Part shown: positions 35,309 through 47,237 of the stretch, piece by piece | How the letters are laid out: each line of letters starts with the position of its first letter | Numbering within the stretch: the first letter of the stretch is position 1 | Assembly: GCF_030697305.1 (NCBI RefSeq) | Contig: NZ_JAUYQL010000135.1 | Span: 1 to 64,000 of the forward strand | Origin: Phenylobacterium sp. | GTDB taxonomy: Bacteria; Pseudomonadota; Alphaproteobacteria; Caulobacterales; Caulobacteraceae | DNA length: 64,000 nucleotides | Reading direction: 5' to 3' | Notes under the pieces: model-generated | The model's database searches: none | Told to the model about the DNA's origin: nothing | What the model saw: only the letters and a program-made list of their open reading frames with translations | Translations under genes and position numbers: made by a program

Positions 35309-36484
35309 ATGTCCGCAGAACAACTCGGCGATCGCGCGCTCGACATCCTCGGCCGGCTGATCGCTTTCGACACCACCTCGCGCCTGTCCAACCTCGCCCT
35401 GATCGAGTGGGTCGAGGCCTATCTGGCCGATCTGGGGGTCGCCTCGCGCCGCGTGCCCAACGCCGAGGGCACCAAGTCCAACCTGCTCGCCACCATCGGC
35501 CCCGCCCTGCCGGGCGGCGTGGTGCTGTCGGGCCACACCGACGTGGTGCCGGTGGACGGCCAGCCGTGGACCTCCGACCCCTTCGCCCTCACGCCGCGCG
35601 GCGACCGGCTGTACGGTCGCGGGACCTGCGACATGAAGGGCTTCCTGGCCCTGGCGCTCGCCGCCGCCCCCGACATCCTGGCCGCCCAGCCAAAGCGCCC
35701 TGTGCATCTAGCCTTCTCCTACGACGAGGAAGTGGGCTGCATAGGCGCGCCGGCGATGATCGAAGTGATCGCCCGCGAACTGCCCCGCCCCGCCCTGGTG
35801 GTGGTCGGCGAGCCCACCAACATGGAGGCGGTCACCGGCCACAAGGGCATCTCCACCTTCATCGTCACGGTCAGCGGCAAGGAGGCCCACTCCAGCCAGA
35901 CCCAGCTCGGCGCCTCTGCGGTGATGGCGGCGGTCCAGCTCATGGGCTCGCTGTCGCGGCTGGCCGAACGGCTCGAGCGCGAGGCCGATCCCGCTTCGCC
36001 GTTCACGCCCAAGGGCGCGACGCTCACCATCGGCCAGGTCAATGGCGGCACCGCGGTGAACATCTTGGCCCGCGAGTGCGTCTTCGTGTTCGACCTGCGC
36101 TGCGCCGGCGCGATGGACCCGGAAGCGGTGCTGCGCGACTTCTTCGCCGAAGCGCAGGCGCTGGACGCGACCCTGAAGGCGCGCTTCCCCGAGGCCGGCG
36201 TTCGCGTCGAGCGCCGCTCGCATACACCCGGCCTCAATCCCGAACCGGGCGGCGTCGCCGAAACCTTCGCCCGGCGGCTGGCGGGCGACAACGGCCCGCC
36301 GCGCGCCGTGGCGTTCGCCGCCGAGGCCGGACAGTTCCAGCAGGCGGGTTTCTCCACGGTGATCTGCGGCCCAGGGTCCATCGACCAGGCGCACCAGCCG
36401 GACGAGTTCGTCGAAGTCAGTCAGATGCAGCGCGGCGCGGCGTTCATGAGCCGGCTGGCCGAGTGGGCCGCCACCGCCGAATGA
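35309..36484 (+). CDS. argE: Acetylornithine deacetylase (M20 family)
   Basis: Releases acetate from N-acetylornithine in arginine synthesis. The 391-residue product has metal-binding LSGHTDVVPVDGQPWTSDPF, GRGTCDMKGFLALAL, and a catalytic-glutamate region (SYDEEVGCIGA), followed by the lid domain and AGQFQQAGFSTVICGPGSIDQAHQPDE. Length fits ArgE. Its 3' end overlaps the convergent GT2 gene by 41 bp. Confidence 0.9.
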   Translation: MSAEQLGDRALDILGRLIAFDTTSRLSNLALIEWVEAYLADLGVASRRVPNAEGTKSNLLATIGPALPGGVVLSGHTDVVPVDGQPWTSDPFALTPRGDRLYGRGTCDMKGFLALALAAAPDILAAQPKRPVHLAFSYDEEVGCIGAPAMIEVIARELPRPALVVVGEPTNMEAVTGHKGISTFIVTVSGKEAHSSQTQLGASAVMAAVQLMGSLSRLAERLEREADPASPFTPKGATLTIGQVNGGTAVNILARECVFVFDLRCAGAMDPEAVLRDFFAEAQALDATLKARFPEAGVRVERRSHTPGLNPEPGGVAETFARRLAGDNGPPRAVAFAAEAGQFQQAGFSTVICGPGSIDQAHQPDEFVEVSQMQRGAAFMSRLAEWAATAE

Positions 36485-37484
36485 CCACTCGCCGGGCCAG
36501 CAGGTCCAGCGGGTTCCAGGTCATGGCGCGGGCGATCTCGAGCGACGAGACGCGCCGCTCCGCCTGGGCTTCGCGGCGCGCCGCAAGCGCCATCGGCAAG
36601 CCCCTCACGCCCGCCACAAGCCCGCGCCACGGCGCGCCGATCTCGCCGCGCAAGGCGTGACGGGCGAACAGCAGGAGCGTCGCGGCAAGATGCAGCGGCG
36701 CGGTCAGCCACAGCAGCGGCGTCGGCGTATCCTTGACGAACACCCAGAGCCGGTTGCGCGTGCCATGGAAAACCGCGAACTCCGAGCGCGGCCCGCCTGA
36801 CGAGGCCGAGCCTACGTGGCGGACCACCGCCTCAGGGATCACCAGCACCGGCTCGCCGCGCAAGCGCAGCCGGTAGCCGAGGTCGACGTCTTCGCAATAG
36901 CAGAACAGCCGCTCGTCGAAGCCGCCCATCTCCAGAAACAGCTCGCGCTCGATCAGCATCGCCCCCCCGCAGGCTGAGAACACCTCGCCGTCCGGCAGCG
37001 GCCCGGGATCGCGCCCGCGATAGCCCCCGCGGAACGGGAAGCCCACCGCCGACATCACATCGCCCAGGCCGTCGAGACGGCCCGCATCGGCCTCCATCAG
37101 TTGCCGCGAGGCGAAACAGCGCACGTCGGGATAGCGGCCGGCCGCGTCCATCAGCCGCTCCAGCCACTGCGGTTCCGCATAGGCGTCGGGATTGATCAGC
37201 GCCAGCCAGCGGCCTTGCGATGCGCGCGCCGCGGCGTTGACCCCCGCCGCGAAGCCGAGGTTGGCGCCGTTGTCGATCAGCCGCACGCCGGCGTCGGCGG
37301 CGGCGGCGGCCTGTGGCGCGCCGTCGCTGGAGCCGTTGTCGGCCAGCAGCAGCTCGAAGTCGGTGAAGCTCTGTCCACGCAGGGCGTCGAGGCATCGTGC
37401 GAGCGTCGGCCCGCTCTGATAGGCGAGCACCAGGACGCTCGCGGCCGGCGCCGCAATCTTGTGTTCGTCCGCAGGCTGGGTCAT
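36444..37484 (-). CDS. Glycosyltransferase family 2
   Basis: 346 residues. VLVLAYQSGPTLARCLDALRGQSF, DNGSSDG, LINPDAYAEP (DxD-like) and CEDVDLGYRLRLRGE match GT2 rhamnosyltransferase-like enzymes; a membrane-prone stretch near residues 255-285 may anchor it. I start at the ATG at 37484 just before the conserved fold; the long frame upstream lies across rfbC. Divergent from rfbC (33 bp), which makes a dTDP-sugar, so the two may serve one surface glycan. Confidence 0.9.
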   Translation of the reverse strand: MTQPADEHKIAAPAASVLVLAYQSGPTLARCLDALRGQSFTDFELLLADNGSSDGAPQAAAAADAGVRLIDNGANLGFAAGVNAAARASQGRWLALINPDAYAEPQWLERLMDAAGRYPDVRCFASRQLMEADAGRLDGLGDVMSAVGFPFRGGYRGRDPGPLPDGEVFSACGGAMLIERELFLEMGGFDERLFCYCEDVDLGYRLRLRGEPVLVIPEAVVRHVGSASSGGPRSEFAVFHGTRNRLWVFVKDTPTPLLWLTAPLHLAATLLLFARHALRGEIGAPWRGLVAGVRGLPMALAARREAQAERRVSSLEIARAMTWNPLDLLARRVVIRRWRPTRPAGS

Positions 37485-37517
37485 GCGGAGGCCACGTCCA
37501 CTCCCGTTGAGAAGGCC

Positions 37518-38075
37518 ATGACGACGATCACGCCGCTCGCCCTGCCCGAGGTTCTGCTTATCACGCCCAAGCGTCATGGCGATGCGCGAGGCTGGTTCTC
37601 CGAGACCTGGAGCCGGGCTGCGATGGCGCAACAGGGCCTGGACTTCGACTTCGTGCAGGACAATCAGGCGTTCAGCGCGCGCCGCGGCACTGTGCGCGGG
37701 CTGCACTTCCAGGCCTCGCCCAACCCGCAGGCCAAGCTGGTGCGCGTGCTGCGCGGCGCGATCTACGACGTGGCGGTGGATATCCGTCCGGGCTCGGCCA
37801 CCTACGGCCGCTGGGCCAGCGCCGAGCTCACCGCCGAGCGCGGCGAGCAACTGCTGGTTCCGCGTGGTTTCGCCCACGGCTACTGCACGCTGACCGAGGA
37901 CTGCGAGATCTTCTACAAGGTGGACGGCGCCTACGCCCCGAACTCCGAGGGTGGGATCCTCTGGAACGACCCGGCGCTGGGCATCGACTGGCCGGTGGGT
38001 GCGGCCGAAGCCACGGTCAACCCAAGGGACCAAGCCCTGCCGGTGTTGGCGGAACTGGGCGCAGTGCGGTTTTAA
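37518..38075 (+). CDS. rfbC: dTDP-4-dehydrorhamnose 3,5-epimerase
   Basis: Cupin-fold epimerase in dTDP-L-rhamnose synthesis. The 185-residue product has DNQAFSARRGTVRGLHFQ with catalytic His, VDIRPGSATYG, and PRGFAHGYCTL, EIFYKVDGAYAPNSEGGILWNDP. Length is typical. rfbA/B/D are not in the window. The TAA stop lies inside a 12-bp AT palindrome (38070-38081) that abuts the palindromic repeat element. Confidence 0.95.
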   Translation: MTTITPLALPEVLLITPKRHGDARGWFSETWSRAAMAQQGLDFDFVQDNQAFSARRGTVRGLHFQASPNPQAKLVRVLRGAIYDVAVDIRPGSATYGRWASAELTAERGEQLLVPRGFAHGYCTLTEDCEIFYKVDGAYAPNSEGGILWNDPALGIDWPVGAAEATVNPRDQALPVLAELGAVRF

Positions 38076-38080
38076 TTAAA

Positions 38081-38116
38081 ACTCCGCTCATCCCGACGAA
38101 AGTCGGGACCCAAGCT
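38081..38116. repeat. Left inverted copy of a palindromic repeat (GIY-YIG element)
   Basis: 36 bp whose core CCCGACGAAAGTCGGG is itself a hairpin (6-bp stem, GAAA loop). Matches the reverse complement of 38449-38485 except for one extra base there. It starts right after the rfbC stop and ends 11 bp before the GIY-YIG gene stop. Confidence 0.85.
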
Positions 38117-38127
38117 ACGTCAGACAC

Positions 38128-38426
38128 TTAAAATCCGATCAGGTTATTGATGTCCGGATACAGGTCGCGCCACTCAGGATTCGTGGCCTCGATCAGCTCG
38201 ATCTTCCATTTGCGCTTCCATTCCTTGATCTGTCGCTCACGTCGAAACGCCGCCTCCCGGCTCTCGTGCGCCTCGAACCAGACTAGCCGCACACGCCGTA
38301 TTTGGCGGTGAAGCCGGGCCGGACCTTTTCGCGGTGTTCGTAGATCCGCTTCGCGAGATCGTCGGTGCTGCCGGCGTAGAGCGTCCCATAGGGCGCGCTG
38401 GCCATCAGGTAAGTGTAGAAAGACAT
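38128..38426 (-). pseudogene. GIY-YIG nuclease-family gene, frameshifted
   Basis: From the ATG at 38426 the frame reads MSFYTYLMASAPYGTLYAGSTD (first part), a standard GIY-YIG variant start, and continues through LAKRIYEHREKVRPGFTAKYGVC before running into a TAG. One base is missing around 38287-38292; with it restored, the frame continues RLVWFEAHESREAAFRRERQIKEW to the natural stop at 38128. Intact it would be about 99 residues, normal for the stand-alone family. It is enclosed within 25 bp on each side by inverted palindromic repeats. Either a decayed gene or a one-base sequence error. Confidence 0.85.
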
Positions 38427-38446
38427 GGCTCAGGGCCACCGCCAGC

Positions 38447-39604
38447 TCAGCTTGGGTCCCGACTTTCGTCGGGATGAGCGGGAGTGGGGGACCACTCGGC
38501 TTGAACATTCCAATCACGCTCCGTCGAGGCCCGATCCGCCTGCATTCCCGCAAACACCTCCGGCGCCAGCCGCCTGAGCGCCCAAGCCGCCGCGCCTCTC
38601 ACCACGGGCGCCGGGTCGTCCAGCAACGCCAGCACACGCGTCACCAGTCCCACGTCCCCCGAGTTGCCGATCGCGTAGAGGACGTTGCGGACGAAGCGGT
38701 CGCGGCCGATGCGCTTGACCGGGCTCTTGGCGAACAGGGCGCGGAAGGCGGCCTCGTCCAGCAGGGCGAGCTCTCCCAGCGGCGGCGCGCGCAAAGCCTC
38801 CCGCGCATGCAGGGCCTGTTCGTGGGCGATCTGGGCGAACTTGTTCCAAGGGCAGGCGGCCAGGCAGTCGTCACAGCCATAGATGCGGTTGCCGAGCGCG
38901 GGCCGGAACTCGGCGGGAATCGCGTCCTGCAATTCGATGGTCAGGTAGGAGATGCAGCGCCGCGCATCGAGCTGGTACGGCGCCGGGAAGGCGTTGGTCG
39001 GGCAGGCGTCGAGGCAGGCGTGGCAGGCGCCGCAGTGGTCCTCGGACGGAGCGTCCGGCTTGAGCTCGCGCGTGGTCAGCACCGCGCCCAGGAACAGCCA
39101 GGAGCCGAACTCCCGCGACACCAGGTTGGTGTGACGGCCCTGCCAGCCCAGGCCGGCGCGCTCGGCCAGCGGCTTTTCCATCAGCGGCGCGGTGTCGACG
39201 AACACCTTCACCTCGGCCGGGAAACGCTGCTGCATCCACCGCGCTAGCGTCTTCAACCGCTTCTTGATCAGCTCATGGTAATCGTCGCCCTGGGCGTAGG
39301 CCGAGATCGCGCCAAGCTCGGGATGCGCCAGGATCTCTCGCGGGTCGGCGTCCGGCCCGTAGTTGACGCCCAGCATCACCGCCGATCGCGCCTCGCCCCA
39401 CATGGCGGTCGGGTGGGCGCGGCGTTCGGCGGTCTGCGCCATCCAGGCCATCTCGCCGTGGCGGCCGGCGTCGACGAACTGCGCCAGTCGATCCGACGCA
39501 GGCCACGCTTCGGAGGCGTCGGCGAAACGGCAGGCGTCGAACCCCAGCCGCAGGGCCTCGGCGCGGATCAGCGTCTCAATGGAGTCAGAAGTCGAGGTCG
39601 TCAT
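38447..39604 (-). CDS. queG: tRNA epoxyqueuosine(34) reductase
   Basis: Final step of queuosine synthesis, cobalamin- and iron-sulfur-dependent. The 385-residue product has the N-terminal DUF1730 region, [11 protein letters not shown], two [4Fe-4S] ferredoxin motifs ([16 protein letters not shown] and [11 protein letters not shown]), and a C-terminal HEAT-like repeat ([30 protein letters not shown]). The final residues derive from the palindromic repeat and are not part of the family. Start overlaps the end of fzlA by 20 bp. Confidence 0.95.
   Translation of the reverse strand: MTTSTSDSIETLIRAEALRLGFDACRFADASEAWPASDRLAQFVDAGRHGEMAWMAQTAERRAHPTAMWGEARSAVMLGVNYGPDADPREILAHPELGAISAYAQGDDYHELIKKRLKTLARWMQQRFPAEVKVFVDTAPLMEKPLAERAGLGWQGRHTNLVSREFGSWLFLGAVLTTRELKPDAPSEDHCGACHACLDACPTNAFPAPYQLDARRCISYLTIELQDAIPAEFRPALGNRIYGCDDCLAACPWNKFAQIAHEQALHAREALRAPPLGELALLDEAAFRALFAKSPVKRIGRDRFVRNVLYAIGNSGDVGLVTRVLALLDDPAPVVRGAAAWALRRLAPEVFAGMQADRASTERDWNVQAEWSPTPAHPDESRDPS
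38449..38485. repeat. Right inverted copy of the palindromic repeat
   Basis: 37 bp, inverse of 38081-38116 with one additional G. It contains the same core hairpin (CCCGACTTTCGTCGGG). It overlaps the 3' end of queG and encodes the last dozen codons of that protein, including the tail HPDESRDPS. Confidence 0.85.
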
Positions 39605-40271
39605 AGTGGCCGGCGGGCGCCAGCCCCGGCCAGCGATCGAGGAGCAACGGCCTGAAGCAAGGCCGGCTCTTCAGCTTCATGTACCACGTCTTCACGCCCG
39701 GGAAGTCACGCCAGGGGATGTCGCCGAAGTAGTCGATCACCGACAGGTGCGCGGCGGCGGCGAAATCCGCCAGGCTCATGCGCTGGCCTGCCAGCCACTC
39801 GCGGCCCTGCAACAGGGCCTCGATATAGTCGAGGTGGGCGCGCAGCGCCTCGCGGCCGTGGCGCAGCGCGGCCAGATCGGGCGAGCCCAAGCGCAGCAGA
39901 CGCTTTTCCATCTTCTCGTGCAGCAGGGTGCCGCCGACCTCGAAGTCGAACTTGCGGTCGAACCACTGCAGCAGGCGCCGCGCCTCGGCCCGTTCGGCCG
40001 GGCGGCGGCTGAGCAGCGCGGGCTCCGGATAGCGTTCCTCAAGGTAGTCGAGGATGGCGCGGCTCTCGCACAACACCAGCTCGCCTTCGCCGTCGCTGTC
40101 GACCAGCACGGGCGTGGCCCCTGACGGGCTGAGGCGTGCGAACTCCTCCGGCCGCTCCCAGTAGCGGACGTGATTCTCCTGGAACGCGAGGCGCTTCTCC
40201 CCCAGCGCAAGGCGAACCTGGCGAGAGGCGGGATCCAACGGAAAATGGTGCAGTGTGCGTTCGGCGGCCAT
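39585..40271 (-). CDS. fzlA: FzlA-like FtsZ-binding glutathione-S-transferase-fold protein
   Basis: 228 residues with a GST thioredoxin-like N-domain ([43 protein letters not shown]) and an all-helical C-domain. In Caulobacter FzlA, Trp38 and Asp227 are known from mutant studies to matter for FtsZ binding and function; this protein has Trp38 (RYWE) and Asp227 (C-terminus DDLDF). FzlA curves FtsZ filaments and drives constriction. Catalytic GST activity is not expected. The assignment rests on these matches and length and was not searched. Confidence 0.82.
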   Translation of the reverse strand: MAAERTLHHFPLDPASRQVRLALGEKRLAFQENHVRYWERPEEFARLSPSGATPVLVDSDGEGELVLCESRAILDYLEERYPEPALLSRRPAERAEARRLLQWFDRKFDFEVGGTLLHEKMEKRLLRLGSPDLAALRHGREALRAHLDYIEALLQGREWLAGQRMSLADFAAAAHLSVIDYFGDIPWRDFPGVKTWYMKLKSRPCFRPLLLDRWPGLAPAGHYDDLDF

Positions 40272-40354
40272 GGCGGTCAGGGGCGGGTCAGCGTGGCGCT
40301 GACGTTGAGAACAACGCGCCAGACACGGCGCGCAATCCCTTAAAGTCCCGTTTA

Positions 40355-41299
40355 CTACGCACGGTCCGGAATCTCCTCGGCGAACGCGCCGCCGTGCGGC
40401 TCGGCCCGGCCCCGAGGATCGGCGTGGATGATCACGTCGGCCGAGGGAAACGCTTCGAGCAGGCGTTTCTCCGCCGCGACGATCGCCTCATGCACCGCTT
40501 CCAGGCTCAGGTCGGCGTCGAGGTCGACATGCATCTGCATATGGATGATCGGTCCGGCGGCGCGGGTGCGCAGCTGGTGAACGTCGGTCAGGCGCGGATC
40601 ATGGGTCACCAGCTCGACGATCCGCGCGCGCTCCTCGTTCGGCAATTCTCGGTCCATGAGCTGAGCCGACGCCTCGCGGAACACCCCCACGGCCCCCCAC
40701 AGCAGCAAGGCGGCGACAACGAAGGCGGCCACCGCGTCCAGACGCCCCTGGCCCAGCCAAGCCGCGGCCGCGATGCCCAGCAGGGCGACGACGTTCGAGG
40801 CGAGGTCGGACATGTAGTGGGCTCGGTCGCCCGAGATCGCCACGGAGCCGGTGCGCTTCAGCACCTGCGTCTGGGCGTAGATCAGGCCGGCGGTGAGCGC
40901 GGTGGAGGCGAGCATCGCGGCGATCGCCCAGCCCCCTGACTCCAAGGGTTGCGGATCCAGGGCGTGACGCACCGCCTCCTGGCCGATCAAGGCCGCCGAG
41001 GCGAACACCAGGCCCGCCTGTACGAGGCTTGCGAAGGCTTCGGCCTTGCCGTGGCCAAAGCGGTGCTCGGCATCCGGAGGGGCGGCGGCGTAGCGCACGG
41101 CGAAAAAGGTGATCAGCGAGGCCAGCAGGTCCAACCCTGAGTCCGCCAGGGACGCGAGCAGGGCGATCGAGCCGCTGGCCATCCACGCTGCGGACTTCAT
41201 CGCCACCAGCGCCAGCGCCACGCTCACGGAGAGCAGGGTGACCCGTCGGGTCAAGGCGAAGGTCTCGCCTGGACTGAGCCTGGGCGTGGCGGAGGTCAT
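40355..41299 (-). CDS. Cation diffusion facilitator family transporter
   Basis: 314 residues, six membrane helices with a cytosolic C-terminal domain. LLASLADSGLDLLASL gives the DxxxD pair of the second helix, and RAHYMSDLASNVVALLG the HxxxD of the fifth, together the zinc/iron site. VHQLRTRAAGPIIHMQMHVDLDADLSLEAVH is the dimerising C-domain. FieF/ZitB type; metal specificity is not certain. Confidence 0.92.
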   Translation of the reverse strand: MTSATPRLSPGETFALTRRVTLLSVSVALALVAMKSAAWMASGSIALLASLADSGLDLLASLITFFAVRYAAAPPDAEHRFGHGKAEAFASLVQAGLVFASAALIGQEAVRHALDPQPLESGGWAIAAMLASTALTAGLIYAQTQVLKRTGSVAISGDRAHYMSDLASNVVALLGIAAAAWLGQGRLDAVAAFVVAALLLWGAVGVFREASAQLMDRELPNEERARIVELVTHDPRLTDVHQLRTRAAGPIIHMQMHVDLDADLSLEAVHEAIVAAEKRLLEAFPSADVIIHADPRGRAEPHGGAFAEEIPDRA

Positions 41300-41451
41300 C
41301 GGCTCTAATTACCCAAGCGGGGGCCTCGACCCCAGCGCAAATGACTCGCAGCCGGCGGCGCATTGACCGGGCCTATCGCATCCCGTATATCCGCGCCTCC
41401 GAATTTCACCGTCCGGCGAGGCCCGGGCGCGAACCTGTTTGAGAGCTGAAA

Positions 41452-41721
41452 ATGGCCAATACGCCCGGCGCCAAGAAGGCCGTCCGCAAGATCGCCCGCC
41501 GCACTGAGATCAACAAGGCGCGCCGTTCGCGCCTGCGCACCTTCCTGCGCCGCTTCGAAGAAGCCGTCACGGCCGGCGACAAGCCCACCGCGACCACGGC
41601 TTTCGTCGAGGCTCAGTCCGAGCTGATGCGCGCCGTCAGCAAGGGCGTCGTGCACAAGAACACCGGTTCGCGGAAGGTCTCGCGCCTCGCAGCCCGCCTG
41701 AAGAAACTCGCCGCCGCCTGA
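41452..41721 (+). CDS. rpsT: 30S ribosomal protein S20
   Basis: 89 residues, highly basic ([27 protein letters not shown]..., written in part), with the helical S20 fold and [20 protein letters not shown] at the end. Located immediately before dnaA, an order also seen in Caulobacter relatives. Confidence 0.97.
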   Translation: MANTPGAKKAVRKIARRTEINKARRSRLRTFLRRFEEAVTAGDKPTATTAFVEAQSELMRAVSKGVVHKNTGSRKVSRLAARLKKLAAA

Positions 41722-41774
41722 GGCGCGCTGGCGCCCCGCAAGGGCGTCTTTCCCTGCTTGTCAATTATAGCTGC

Positions 41775-41798
41775 CGCGACCCCTTTTCAGGGGTCGCG
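41775..41798 (+). terminator. Hairpin downstream of rpsT
   Basis: A perfect 9-bp stem CGCGACCCC / GGGGTCGCG with loop TTTTCA, 54 bp after the rpsT stop. There is no T-run after it on the plus strand, so it is a possible transcript end stabiliser or terminator. Confidence 0.5.
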
Positions 41799-42124
41799 AA
41801 ATCGTGCCCGGTGCCTGGGAGGGTGCGACTAATGCGACCAAAATACTCAGCGCCCGGAAGGTGATTTTGAGTTTCCCCTGACGGTTGAAGGGCTGCCGGT
41901 GAGTCAACGAAAATATCGCGAAAAGCCGCGAAGAATCCCCGTTGACCCCCCAAGGCCCCCGACTAGTCTGCCGGCTCTTAGAGCGTATTCAATCTGAACT
42001 CGGATCAAAAACCGGGCGCTGGCGGGCCACTCCATGACCGCCGGACGGGAATTGTTGTGCTCTGGAAAAGGTCGACAGCAGCGTGGGGTTGCGGGTCGTC
42101 CGGTGGGTTGGTGAGGTGGCGGAC
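41799..42124 (+). promoter_or_regulatory. dnaA upstream regulatory region with two GANTC sites
   Basis: The whole rpsT-dnaA gap is 403 bp; apart from the hairpin it holds no gene. GAGTC at 41901-41905 and GAATC at 41933-41937 are CcrM-type methylation sites, and in Caulobacter methylation of such sites is known to promote dnaA transcription. A possible -35 TTGACC lies at 41942-41947, without a good -10. GAGGTGG just before 42125 is the ribosome-binding site. No cluster of DnaA boxes was found. Confidence 0.5.
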
Positions 42125-43558
42125 ATGACTAGCGGGGGCTATGTGGGCGCGGTGACTGACACCCAGGCGGGGCTGGTCTGGGATAAAACTTGCCTGGCGC
42201 TCAAGCGCGAGCTGGGCGATGCGACCTTCGGGTCGTGGCTGGGCCAGGCGGCGCTGCGCGAGCATGCAGGCGAAGTGTGCCTGGTCGCCGCCACCGGCGT
42301 GGCCCGCGACTGGATCCGTCGCCATGCCTGGCGGCGCATCGGCGAGCTGTGGGCGCAGAACGATCCCCTCGGCCGCCGTCTGGACCTGAAGTCCAAGATG
42401 GAGTTCGACACCGTCTCCGCCGCCGACACGCAGGCCGTCCCGGTGGCCGCGACGCCGGCCCTGCGCGTGGTCGACGCCGAGCCTGCGGCGCCTGCGCCGG
42501 AGACTGCGCGCCAAGCCCGCCAGCAGGGACTGCAGGAGCGCTTCAGCTTCGACACCTTCGTCGCCGGCCCGGCCAACGAGTTCGCCTTCGCGGTCGCCCG
42601 CCGGGTCGCCACCTGGGCCGACGGCCACTTCAACCCGGTGGTGTTCCACGGGCCTTACGGCTTCGGCAAGACCCACCTGCTGAACGCCATGGCCTGGGAG
42701 GCCATGCGCAACGCGCCGGACAAGCGGGTGGTCTATCTGACAGCCGAACGCTTCACCTCGACCTTCGTGCGCGCCATCCAGGACAAGCAGACCGCGGCGT
42801 TCAAGGCCGATCTGCGCAACGCCGACCTGCTGCTGATCGACGATGTGCACTTCGTCGCCGGCAAACCCTCCACTCAGGAGGAGCTGTTTCACACCTTGAT
42901 CGCCCTGGTCGAGGATGGCCGCCGGGTGGTGATGACCGCCGACCGCGCACCGACCGACCTGTCGGAGCTCGAGCCGCGCCTGCGTTCGCACCTGCAGGCG
43001 GGTCTGGTCTGCGGCATCGAGCCGGCCGATTACAACCTTCGCCTCGGCATCCTGGAGCGCAAGCTGGCGACGCTGGCCCAGCAGGGCAAGTTCCTGCCGT
43101 CCGCCCGGCCCGAAGTGCTGCAGTTCCTCGCCGAACGCTTCACCGACTCCGTACGCGAACTCGAGGGCGCGCTGAACACCCTGGTCGCCCGGGTCGGCGG
43201 GGACCTCGCCCGTCTGACGCTCGACGAGGCGCAGGCCATCCTGCGTCCGCACTTCGCCTGCGGTGAAAAGCGGGTGACCGTCGACCAGATCCAGAAGGCG
43301 GTGGCCGAGCATTATGGCCTGCAGCAATCGGACATGACGTCTGAGCGCCGCGCCCGCGCGGTCGCCCGTCCGCGTCAGGCGGCAATGTGGATCGCCAAAC
43401 AGATCACCACCCGCTCGCTGCCCGACATCGGCCGTCGCTTCGGCGGCAGGGACCACACGACGGTTTTGCATGCGGTGCGCCGCATCGAGGCCTTGAAGGT
43501 GGATGACCCGACCTTGGCCCGCGACCTCGACGTTCTGCTGCGGAAACTGCGCGGCTGA
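42125..43558 (+). CDS. dnaA: Chromosomal replication initiator protein
   Basis: 477 residues. An N-terminal domain (VWDKTCLALKRELGDATFGSWLGQ) and a linker precede the AAA+ core with Walker A GPYGFGKT (176-183) and Walker B LLLIDDVHFVAG. The C-terminal DNA-binding helices include the RRFGGRDHTTVLHAVRRIE signature. The ATG at 42125 has a good ribosome-binding site; an upstream GTG at 42083 lacks one and homology. Its stop lies 12 bp from that of the convergent gyrB. Confidence 0.97.
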   Translation: MTSGGYVGAVTDTQAGLVWDKTCLALKRELGDATFGSWLGQAALREHAGEVCLVAATGVARDWIRRHAWRRIGELWAQNDPLGRRLDLKSKMEFDTVSAADTQAVPVAATPALRVVDAEPAAPAPETARQARQQGLQERFSFDTFVAGPANEFAFAVARRVATWADGHFNPVVFHGPYGFGKTHLLNAMAWEAMRNAPDKRVVYLTAERFTSTFVRAIQDKQTAAFKADLRNADLLLIDDVHFVAGKPSTQEELFHTLIALVEDGRRVVMTADRAPTDLSELEPRLRSHLQAGLVCGIEPADYNLRLGILERKLATLAQQGKFLPSARPEVLQFLAERFTDSVRELEGALNTLVARVGGDLARLTLDEAQAILRPHFACGEKRVTVDQIQKAVAEHYGLQQSDMTSERRARAVARPRQAAMWIAKQITTRSLPDIGRRFGGRDHTTVLHAVRRIEALKVDDPTLARDLDVLLRKLRG

Positions 43559-43570
43559 CCTAACTCGCCC

Positions 43571-47148
<3,578 letters not shown>

Positions 47149-47237
47149 CGCCCGCTCTTAGCGGGTTTTGGCCAACGGAGCGAAGATCGGCTCGCACCGT
47201 CTCTCCGACCCTTTTCCCCAAGGGAGACGGAGCGCGC

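Noticed and set aside
36444..36484. Frameshift explaining the 41-bp argE/GT2 overlap
   Set aside because: Both proteins have normal length and ends; convergent overlaps occur elsewhere in the window.
41722..42124. Replication origin next to dnaA
   Set aside because: No cluster of TTATCCACA-like boxes or AT-rich unwinding region was seen; in Caulobacter the origin is separated from dnaA.
42005..43471. Open minus-strand frame of nearly 490 codons
   Set aside because: Antisense to dnaA; no recognisable domain.
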